Positions 32,312-42,500 of a stretch of DNA of 64,000 bases are shown piece after piece. Positions within the stretch are counted from its first letter, which is position 1. Every line of letters starts with the position of its first letter. The translations under genes were made by a program, and so were the position numbers. The stretch spans positions 32,896 through 96,895 of the forward strand of contig CAYULW010000010.1 of the NCBI GenBank assembly GCA_964445815.1. Direction: 5' to 3'. Under the pieces are notes generated by a model, which worked only from the letters and a program-made list of their open reading frames with translations, searched no databases and was not told where the DNA came from. The stretch comes from CAYULW01 sp964445815. Its GTDB lineage: Bacteria; Bacteroidota; Bacteroidia; Flavobacteriales_E; Vicingaceae.

Positions 32312-33982
32312 ATGGGAAGAACCTCCATACATTATAAAGTCAAAATTGTCGATCAGGAATTTACCTCCGAAGAGGGTGTTCATTTTGACCAATATGCCAT
32401 AGTCGAGAAATGGATCAAGCAATCCAAACTCTCCTCTCAAGAATTGGGTATTCCCAAACATGAAGACATTTATAAATTAATTGATCAAAAAAGGCCGATA
32501 GACATCAGGCATTGTTATCTCAATGACTTTTCCATTACAGATTATAGAGAGAGTAGAGGAATAAAGAATGATGCAATAGTTGAATTACATGCCCTTAATG
32601 CGACGAACTCATTCTTTGATGGCGAGCACGACACAGACTTCTCCTATGTCAAATTCTGTGGGAACAAAGCCAATTTTCAGGCTTGTATTTTTAACAAAGG
32701 TAGCTTGCGTTTTGAATTCTCGTTATGCGATTCTGAACTCTGTTTCAGAGGAGCTAATTTCTTTACCGAAGCAATCAACTTTCGATTTTCCGAATTTGAC
32801 AACGGTGACATTGATTTCTCAGAATGTATTATTGACTGCTTGGATTTAAGTTTCGTTAACACCAATTTTGGAGAAGGAGACGTCTTGTTTACACAAACCA
32901 ACTTTGAAGAGACCAATTGTCATTTTCAATATGCAAAATTCAAAAAGGGAAACCTAAATTTCGATCGTGCCATATTTGAAGGCAACCTGATTGACTTCAG
33001 AAAAATTGAATTTGGCGAAGGTAAGGTTGATTTTAGAAGAGTCCATTTTGGTAATGGTAGCATCAACTTTTCAGAATCTGAATTTAAAGATGGGAAAGTC
33101 AACTTTAGATCATCCGTATTTGGCAATGGAGAGAAACACTTTGAAAAGATTTCTTTTGGCAGCGGCAATGTGTCTTTTGACAATGCCACTTTCGGAAGTG
33201 GATTATTGAGTTTCTATGGCACAGAGGTGCATACTCTTTCCTTTGTTAATAGTAGACTTGGTGGGCATTGTGACTTTAGGATATCAGAAGCTGATGAAAT
33301 TGATCTCTCCTATTCGATTGTCAAGGATATTTTAGATGTTCAGGCCGGAGAAGCGACCGTCAACCTCAAAAGTTTAAAAATTGTCGGTGTAAAAAACATG
33401 GGCAAAATTTTTATCTCTTGGGAAAAAAATGGTGCTTTTCAACTGATCAACTCGCAAAAAAGTTCAAGTCTGGAAAGTAAAGCAGAACAGTTCAACCTTT
33501 TAAAGGAAAGTTTTAGAACAAATGGCAAATACGACTCCGAAGACTTAGCCTATGTTGCCTTTAAACGCAATCAGATGAAAGCCAAACTCATGCAAAAGAA
33601 AAGGCAAGGTCGCGTGAGTTCAGTTATTGGTCAGTTGCAATACTTTAGTCAATGGCTCATTTATGACAAGGCAGGACTTTTTGCCACTTCTCCCCTTCGG
33701 GTATTTACAAGCATGATCATTGTATTGACAGCCTTTTCTCTGGTATACATGATTCTTCCAAGTTTTGCCCATGCAGATATTGTTTCTTCAGTAGGAGACC
33801 CTGATCATCTGAACCTCTTTGAAAAATCATTTTACCACAGTGCCATTACCTTTTTCACCATCGGTTATGGCGATTACTATCCATCAGGTCATGTAAGGTG
33901 GTTGAGCGCCGTAGAAGGTTGGTCGGGTGTTTTTATGATGTCTTACTTTACAGTTGCTTTTGTTAGAAAGATACTCCGCTAG
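32312..33982 (+). CDS. Two-helix K+ channel with a 12-residue-repeat beta-solenoid
   Basis: A 556-residue protein. The C-terminus is a pore module: a first helix (about 466-488, SMIIVLTAFSLVYMILP), selectivity filter TIGYGD (516-521) and a second helix (FMMSYFTVAFV). Before it, about 120-305 is a solenoid of 12-residue repeats: Phe recurs at 186, 198, 210, 222, 234, 246, 258, 270, 282 and 294, and a second Phe seven residues later in each. Unit consensus is FGxGxVxFxxxx. The N-terminal 110 residues have no recognised fold. This is not the 5-residue pentapeptide pattern. The solenoid probably gates or anchors the channel in the cytoplasm. It is convergent with the antiporter, stop codon against stop codon. 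Confidence 0.85.
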   Translation: MGRTSIHYKVKIVDQEFTSEEGVHFDQYAIVEKWIKQSKLSSQELGIPKHEDIYKLIDQKRPIDIRHCYLNDFSITDYRESRGIKNDAIVELHALNATNSFFDGEHDTDFSYVKFCGNKANFQACIFNKGSLRFEFSLCDSELCFRGANFFTEAINFRFSEFDNGDIDFSECIIDCLDLSFVNTNFGEGDVLFTQTNFEETNCHFQYAKFKKGNLNFDRAIFEGNLIDFRKIEFGEGKVDFRRVHFGNGSINFSESEFKDGKVNFRSSVFGNGEKHFEKISFGSGNVSFDNATFGSGLLSFYGTEVHTLSFVNSRLGGHCDFRISEADEIDLSYSIVKDILDVQAGEATVNLKSLKIVGVKNMGKIFISWEKNGAFQLINSQKSSSLESKAEQFNLLKESFRTNGKYDSEDLAYVAFKRNQMKAKLMQKKRQGRVSSVIGQLQYFSQWLIYDKAGLFATSPLRVFTSMIIVLTAFSLVYMILPSFAHADIVSSVGDPDHLNLFEKSFYHSAITFFTIGYGDYYPSGHVRWLSAVEGWSGVFMMSYFTVAFVRKILR

Positions 33983-36286
33983 TTAATAGCGTTTATCTTT
34001 TGGGACTTCTTTTACCACAATAGATGGTGGTGCTTTCTGTAATACCTTTAAACGATTATCAATTGATTTCATCATTTTTGAAGCTTCACCCGCATCTATT
34101 CTACCTCGTTTCTGAAGACGCTCAATGGTCTTTGTTTCATAATTTAGCAAGGAGCGTATAGCTTGTGTGGTAGAAACCGCTTTAAATACTCCCGGATAAT
34201 TCTTTCTTAAATTCCTTAAAAAGGTTTGTCCCTCAATGCGGTTCTCATTGATCTCGCTCTCCAACTTAGTCAGAATTACCTTATCCTCTTTGTCACTTCT
34301 TATCAAACTTTCCAATAACTTAAGCGCCTCCTCCTGAGCCATTACAAAACTAACCGCGCAATCGTAACTCAGCATCATACGATCCAGATACCAGTTCTTC
34401 GCTACATTTCCAATCAAGGGCCATGTGCTCACTTTATTCAATATCTCCGGAATTTTCCAACTCTCTTCCAAATCCTTCCGATCAGATAAAGGCACATTCC
34501 CTCCTTCGTCCAGAAGATGACTAATATTATCACTTAAAATTTTCACCCCAATCGGCCCCAGCAGACCATCTTTAAACTGATGCCAGTAAGAGCTCTTTTC
34601 AGCTTCTAAAAAGCGCTTTCTCAATTCAACAATGGCTTCATGAGAAGCAATATCAGCTCCCTCTTCAATCGCATGATGAGGCAAATAACCCTCAACAGTC
34701 TCCCAATTGGATTTACGAATAAACCGATCTTGCTTTAAACGGTCAATCTGATTTTTTGTACTCTCATGTAAATACTGTCGAGCATTATTGACCATAGATG
34801 CTTTGGCCGGACTAATTTTTGTCAGACCCAAATATTCAACAAGGTACTTAATGGTAGATGCATTAATTAATAAAGTCAGCGTAACAATACCAGCTGTAAA
34901 AAAGAGAAATTGATCTTTAATCGGAGCAGAAATGTATTGATCATCTACACCTGCCACAATCAAAGCCAAAGCCAGACCAATGGCTCCTCTTAAGGCGCCA
35001 TACCAAACAATAATGGCATCCTTTTTCGGCAAACCATATCCAGCTCTTTTCATAAAAGGATACAATACTACTATGACTATGGCTCTAACTATATGAATTC
35101 CGATATAGAAAATTCCAAGCAATAAAAAGTCATTCACACTAAAGACACTCCGCTCTGCAACAACAATACCCACAATTAAGAAAATCAAGCAATTGGCTAT
35201 GAAGCCTGCCAACTCCCAAAATTCATGCATAAAGTGCTCCACCTGCGGACTAATACGCGAGCGTCCAACTCCTCCGATAATTAAACCCAAGGCTACTAAA
35301 CCCAATACCCCTGAAACATGGAAAGTGTGTTCTGCAATAAAAAAGGTTAAATAAGCAGAAGCAATAACCAAACTGGTCTCAACCAAAGCATCATTAAATA
35401 CATGCTTTACCCAGTTTAAAACGATATAACCAATTACTCCCCCAATCAATAAGCCACCAAACGCCACTCTAAAAAATTCTAAAAAGGGACTACCATCACT
35501 TGCCGCACCGGTGATACCCAAAAAGAACACCATAAAAAGTACGATAGCGGTTCCATCATTTAATAAAGATTCTCCTTCAATCAAAGTCCCCAATTTTTTG
35601 CTAGCACCCAGCTCTTTCAATAATGCCACAACCGCCACCGGGTCGGTGGCACTCACAATGGCTCCAAACATTAAGGCCAAAGACCAATTCCAATCACCTA
35701 AGCCAATTCCCGCAAAATTCAAACCCATAGCAATACAAGCAGTCAAACCAAGAGCAATCAATATGCCCGGAACAGCCAATAAAACCGCATTAGTAGAGGT
35801 CTTTTTAAAGGTATGTAAATCCATGGCATACGATGCCTCAAAGATCAGGATGGGTAAAAAGATAAAAAGCAACATGTGCGGATCCATGTTGGCTGCAAAC
35901 TCTATAGAATCACTAATGGAAGAAGCAAAGTCCAGATAACCCAATCGATTCGCTACTCCCAACGCAAGTCCGAATATCAATAACAATACTGTAAATGGGA
36001 AAGGGCTGCGCTTTACAAAATGCCTGGTAGCTACACCAATTATAATGGCTAGTATAATGAACAAGATAGGAGCAGTATTGGTTTCGTGCTCTCCATGAGA
36101 TTGATGCTCTTCATGCTTTGCTACTTCTTCATGTGAGCTTGCATGCTCATCCATTTGTTCATGAGTCTGAGTGTGCTGTTCAACTTCTTGATGCGCTTGC
36201 GCATTACAAATGCTTACTCCCAAAAAAGCAAACAAGAGAAGCGTGACTATTCTTGGCTGTATTCGCCTTATCATTATACTTAACAT
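33983..36286 (-). CDS. CPA1-family Na+/H+ antiporter with His-rich N-terminus
   Basis: A 767-residue exchanger. After a signal-like helix (IVTLLLFAFLGVSICNAQ) comes a periplasmic stretch (about 31-70) with nine histidines in 40 residues. Twelve or so membrane helices follow, with the CPA1 motifs FLPILIFEASYAMDL, ATDPVAVVALLKELG and GESLLNDGTAIVLF (the Asn-Asp transport site), then a cytoplasmic tail of about 260 residues. The His-rich segment may bind metal or sense pH, an inference from composition. ATG 36274 is an alternative start. With NhaD this is the second sodium exchanger in the window. Confidence 0.9.
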   Translation of the reverse strand: MLSIMIRRIQPRIVTLLLFAFLGVSICNAQAHQEVEQHTQTHEQMDEHASSHEEVAKHEEHQSHGEHETNTAPILFIILAIIIGVATRHFVKRSPFPFTVLLLIFGLALGVANRLGYLDFASSISDSIEFAANMDPHMLLFIFLPILIFEASYAMDLHTFKKTSTNAVLLAVPGILIALGLTACIAMGLNFAGIGLGDWNWSLALMFGAIVSATDPVAVVALLKELGASKKLGTLIEGESLLNDGTAIVLFMVFFLGITGAASDGSPFLEFFRVAFGGLLIGGVIGYIVLNWVKHVFNDALVETSLVIASAYLTFFIAEHTFHVSGVLGLVALGLIIGGVGRSRISPQVEHFMHEFWELAGFIANCLIFLIVGIVVAERSVFSVNDFLLLGIFYIGIHIVRAIVIVVLYPFMKRAGYGLPKKDAIIVWYGALRGAIGLALALIVAGVDDQYISAPIKDQFLFFTAGIVTLTLLINASTIKYLVEYLGLTKISPAKASMVNNARQYLHESTKNQIDRLKQDRFIRKSNWETVEGYLPHHAIEEGADIASHEAIVELRKRFLEAEKSSYWHQFKDGLLGPIGVKILSDNISHLLDEGGNVPLSDRKDLEESWKIPEILNKVSTWPLIGNVAKNWYLDRMMLSYDCAVSFVMAQEEALKLLESLIRSDKEDKVILTKLESEINENRIEGQTFLRNLRKNYPGVFKAVSTTQAIRSLLNYETKTIERLQKRGRIDAGEASKMMKSIDNRLKVLQKAPPSIVVKEVPKDKRY

Positions 36287-36545
36287 AAAAATTCAGAGTA
36301 ATGGTAAACGCCATAAAGATAAAAACATATTTGAATTTGAGACATAATATTCTATATGCATGCTATTCCTTCTTTAATTCTGTAATCAATAAATCAGAAG
36401 TATTCTGATGAACCTTTTTTCTTTTTTTCCGTAATTTTTTAAATGAAACTTAAGAATAGATTATGGAATAATTAATTTTCTTAAGTTTGGATTTCGCTTT
36501 CTTAAGAAAGTGTTATAAAATTATGTATTAACCAATTTATAAATT

Positions 36546-39500
36546 ATGAGAAAAGTATTACTCTCTCTAAGCCTTATGGTTTTGAGTGCGCTTTCATTTT
36601 CACAGGTGATAAATGAAACTTTCACCTCAGGACTTCCTGCAGGTTGGACATCAACATTTAGCAATGACACCAGTTGGGTATTCAACAACCCCAGCGGAAG
36701 AACGATTTCCGGAACCGGTTTTGATGCCAATTTTGCAATCATTGATAGTGATAACAGAGGAAATGGAAAAACTCAGCATTCTTTCTTAACGACTAATTCA
36801 TTTAGTACAACAGGAAATAATGTTGTTATTTTAAAATTTGCTGAATCTTACAGAACTTGTTGTGGGTCTACCGGATACACAAAAGTTTCTACAGATGGTG
36901 GAACAACATGGGATACTGTTGGAACCAACACCTCTTCTAGTGTTGGATATCCTAACCCCACTAGTTTTACTTCAATAGATATCTCTGCAGAAGCCGGAAA
37001 CAGTGCTTCAGTTATGATTGAGTGGGATTACCAAGGATCTTACGATTGGTGGTGGGCCATTGACAGTGTTGTTGTTGAAGCATCTTCTGTCATGTGTTTA
37101 GACCCATCTTCGCAGACAACTTCAAATAAAACTCCTACTTCAATTGATTTAGGTTGGACTGAAAACAATTCTGCAACTGAATGGGAAATTGAATGGGGTC
37201 CTACAGGTTTTACACAAGGCACGGGTCTTCCATTTGGAGTTGCTACTAATCCTCAAACTTCTCTTACAGGTTTAATGGCCAATACAAGTTATGATTGGTA
37301 TGTTAGAACCGTTTGTGCCCCCGGAGATACAAGTGGTTGGACAGGCCCTAATACTTTTTTTACAGGTTACTGTACTCCTGCTCCTTCTTCTACTGACGGA
37401 GACGGAATTACGAATGTTACTTTCGGTGCTGTAAATAATACAGGGCCTATTTCAGGTGGTACTGAACCTGGATATGGCGATTATTCATCTTTGGTTGGAG
37501 ATATCGCACAAAATACAGTAGCTTCGGTTGACATAACATATGAAACCGGATATACATACGTTACTGAAATATGGATAGATTGGAATGATGATTTAGACTT
37601 TGACGATGCAGGGGAAAATGTTTATTCAGGTGTATCGGCTAGTGCCAACCCAACGACATTAAATGCTACGTTCAATGTACCTTTATCCGCTCCTTTAGGA
37701 CAACACAGAATGAGAATCGGTGGTGCCGATACAGGTCCGCCCACTACATGTTATACTGGAACTTGGGGTTCTTATGAAGATTATACCGTAAATGTAATTG
37801 CTCCTCCTTCATGTCTTCCCCCATCTATGCAATTAGCTTCATCAGTAGCTGCCACATCTGCTACGGTAAATTGGACAGAAAATGGAACAGCGACTCAATG
37901 GGAAGTTGAATACGGAGCAGGTGGTTTTACACTCGGAACGGGTACCAGTGTAATTGTTAATACTGATACTTTCCTAACTTTGAATTCTTTAATGCCAAGT
38001 AGTTCCTACGACTGGTATGTGCGAGCAATATGTGCTGCTGGTGACACCAGTGCATTTTCAACAGCAGCTTCTTTCCAAACTGGCTTTCAAGTCGCAACGG
38101 GTGTCAATTGTACAACAGGAAATCCGAATACAGTATTTTCAGAAGAATTTGACAATAACAATGCCGGATGGACCGGGGATCTCGGTTCAGCTGGCGGAGA
38201 TTGGGAAATTCCCGATGGTTCCGGCTCTTCATTTACAGGAGCAAGTTCTGCACACAGTGGTGCGAATTTTATGAATTTTGAGGCATCAAGTAGTCCTTCA
38301 ACAGGAGGTAGTGTTGTGTCACCTGCCATTGACTTAACTGCAGGAGCAGATGAAGTCGAACTTTCATTCTGGTTGCATGCTTACGGGAGTGACATGGGAG
38401 ATTTGAGCGTTGGTGTTGGTACATCAGCTACAGGTCCTTTTACAACAGTAGTTTCAACAAGTGGCCAAATTCAAACTGCAGACACTGATCCTTGGCAAAA
38501 TGTAGGTGTAGACCTTACGGCTTATTTGGGTCAAATCATTTATTTGGAGTTCAACATATCTAATGTTGCCGGATACAGAAGTGACATGTCTATTGACTTA
38601 GTTGAAGTTACTACTTGTTTAAGTTGTACAGGCCCTTCATCTAATCCCGTTGGAACAGTCACAGCGACAACTGCTGATTTGTCTTGGATAGAAAATGGAA
38701 CAGCGACTCAATGGGAAGTCGAGTATGGTTTAACCGGTTTTGCTTTTGGAGCAGGTACTTCTGTTATAGTTAATACAGATACCTTTACAACCCTTACAGG
38801 CCTTAGCCCTGCATCTGATTATGACTATTATGTAAGAGCCATTTGTTCTCCTGGAGACACTAGTAATAGAGTTAATGGTGTTTTTACAACTTTATGTCCT
38901 CCAACCATCATGGCACCTTATATGCAGAACTTTGATGGTTTAGCATTAACTTCTCCATATACGGCAATGCCTAATTGTTGGCCTGCGCAAACCGGTCCTG
39001 ATTATTGGGATGTAACGAATGATATCACCAATACTGGACATACATATTTACCTAATATTGGAGACCATACTACTGGTTCTTCCAATTACATGTGGATTGA
39101 TGCTTCAAGTGACATTACAGCAAATGAGATGGTAACACCTGATATTGATATTAGTGGTCTTACCTCACCTTATGCAGGTTTCTGGTTTGCTTCAAATAAC
39201 ACTACTAATAATATTAATCATACAATTGCATTAGATGCATGGGATGGTTCAGCATGGGTAAATATTGTTTCTACATCAGGTAATTTTGCAACATGGATTG
39301 AAGTAGCGGGAGCAGTTCCTGCATCAATTCCAAATGTGACTCGATTTAGAATATATGCGATTGCTGATCCCGCCGGAAATTCTTCAACTTATTATTTTAA
39401 TGACTTAGGAGTTGACGATTTCTTTATTGGTGAAGCACCATCTTGTCCGGCTACGTCTAATCATTCAACTTTCAATATAACTGCCTTTGATGCAGATGTA

Positions 39501-42500
39501 GCATGGACTGAAAATGGCCCAGCTACCAATTGGGAACTTGAATGGGATTTAGCTGGCTATACAGTTGGTACGGCATCAAATTCGATGATCGTGACAAATG
39601 ATACATTCTCAATAACCGGTTTAATGCCTGTTACTAATTATGAATGGAGTGTTAGAGCGGTTTGTGGCCCTGCTGATTCTAGTACTTGGTCTCCAAAATC
39701 AAGCTTCTCTACTCCTGTTACTTGTCCTGCTCCTTCTGCACTTTCAAATACTGCTATAAGTTCAACAGAAATGCAATTGGACTGGACTAATAATTCATCT
39801 GCAACAGACTTTGAAATTGAGTGGGGTGCTGCTGGTTTTAGTCAAGGTTCAGGCACTTCATTTATCACATCAAAAAATCCGGATACACTTGCAATGCTAA
39901 TGCCAAATACAGCATATTCATGGTATGTAAGAGCTATTTGTACTCCAGGTGATTCAAGTACTTGGTCTGGTCCGAATAATTTTACAACTCCATGTGCTAC
40001 AGTTGTTGCACCATTCTTTGATGGATTTGAAAATCATGCAACACTTTCAGGTTTAGATGGTGTTTATAATTGTTGGACAGCAACTAGACAAAACACTACT
40101 AATGATTGGAATGTTGATGCTTCTGGATCTACTCCTTCTTCTGGAACTGGTCCTTCAGGTCCATATGCGGGATCAAAGTATATTTTCTTCGAAGCTTCAG
40201 GTGGTGCTGCAGATGCGGAAGCGAGTTTTATTTCTCCTACCGTTGATATAAGTGGGCTTACTGTTCCAGTTGTTGAGTTCTACTATCACATGTTTGGAGA
40301 CAATCGAGGTGGAATGGGAACTCTTTATGTTGACGTCATTGATGGTGCTACCACTACTACTATTGATAGCCTTGTTAACGAACAGCAATTTTCTATGTCT
40401 GACCCATGGCTAAGAAGACAACTTAACTTGCCTTCTGTGTCAGGTCCTATTAGGGTTGCACTGCGTGCAAAAAGAGGTTCCTTAACTCAATATGGAGATA
40501 TTGCGATAGATGATTTTGCAATTTTTGATAAATGTGCAGTCCCTTTTATGGCTCCATTTAAAGAGTCTTTCACCACGAACAGTGGCACAAATGCTCCTGA
40601 TTGTTGGACTCAAGCTGCAACAACAGGTGGTCCTTGGCAATTTAACGTAAGTGCACTTCCTGACTTTGGATCTAATGTTGCTATGCCAGATAGAACAAAC
40701 GGTACACCAGGAGCTTACGGATGGGTTGACATGTCATCAAATGATGCCGGAGTTTTATTAACTACACCAATTATTGACGTGTCTGCTTTAACTGTTCCCG
40801 AATTAAGTTTTTGGATTGTAAGTCATAACAATGACGCTACAGTTAGTGTATATAATAAAATCTATGTAGAAGCATTTGATGGTACTTCATTTGTTGCCAT
40901 TGACTCTATTCAAGGAGATTTTGGATTAAAGTGGGAATATTTCTCATATGATTTATCAGCGGATACCTTTAATACCAATTTTGTTCAAATTCAATTTAGA
41001 GCAGAATCAGGCGGTGATGCCAATGATTTTAATAATGACATGCTACTTGATGAAGTTCAAGTGAAAGAGTTTACTACTTGTCCTTTCCCTGATCAGTTGA
41101 GCACTAGTGGTGTTACTGCGGATTCAGCAATACTAGCATGGACAGAAAATGGTACTGCTACACAGTGGGAAATAAGCTATGGCCCAACGCCTACAATGCC
41201 TGGAGCAGGAACTTCAATCATAACGAATAATAATCCTGATACTTTAACCGGATTAATGAGTGCAACTTCGTATGATGTGTATGTCAGATCCATTTGCGGT
41301 GCAGGAGATAGTAGTGATTGGAGTGCGATTACTTCATTTGCAACATTATGTAACGCTTTTTCTGTGCCATATACTGAAAACTTTGATGGTGTAGCTACAC
41401 CGGGTCTTCCGACTTGTTGGTCAGAGTTAGCTGCTGCTAGTGTTGATATTCAAACTGTAACGTCAACTGACCACGGTGTGCCGATTCCTTCTTCACCTAA
41501 TGCAATTGAGTTTAATGTGGGAACTGGAACAGGAGCCATTTTAGTGACTCCTCAATTGGCAGGTTTAAGCACAGGACTTAATCAAATAAGAGCAAAGTTT
41601 GCTTTTGAAGGTGGTACAACCGGAACAAATGACTTGATGGTGGTCGGAACATTATCTGACCCTACAAATGCAGCTACATTTACACCTTATGATACTCTTG
41701 AAGGAAACGTAATTGGACCTGGGTTCCTAGAGTTTGTAATTCGTTTTGATAGAACTTCAGTGTTTGGTACGGATTCGACAATTGGATTCATGAACATCAA
41801 TACAGGTGGAGGATGGGAATTCTTCATGGATGATTTTGTTTATGAGGCAATTCCACCTAATAACATCGGTATTACTGAAGTGATTAGACCAAATAGTGGA
41901 TGTAGCATGATGGATACTGTTGAGGTGCTTGTTGAAAACTTCGGAACTGCTAGTCAGTCAAACTTCCAGTTAGGCTACAGTGTGAATGGTACTGCAATTA
42001 CTCCTGAAACATTTACAGGAACTCTTGCAGCCGGTGGAACTGCGACTTATGTGTTTACCACATTGGCAAACGTGTCTGCTACAAATAGTACTATTGATGC
42101 CTACACTTTGCTTGTTTCTGATTCAGATAATAGCAACGATACAGCTTCAACATCAATTGTCAATGTAGGTAGTGTATCATCATTTCCTTACAATGAAAGC
42201 TTTGAATCAGGTGCTGCAGGATGGGCTGTTGACGGAAGTGGTTCTTCATGGGCATTAGGAGCTCCAAGTGCCATTCTGATTAATTCAGCTTCTAACGGAA
42301 CTCAGGCTTGGGTAACTAATCCGGCAGGAAATTATTCTGATAATGAGTTTGGTTGGGTATTGTCTCCATGTTTAGACTTTACGAATGTGATGAATCCATA
42401 TATCAGTTTAGACATATGGTATGACATTGAGTCTCAATGGGATGGTGCAATCATGCAAGCAAGTTCAGATGGCGGATTAACTTGGTCTACAGTAGGAATG

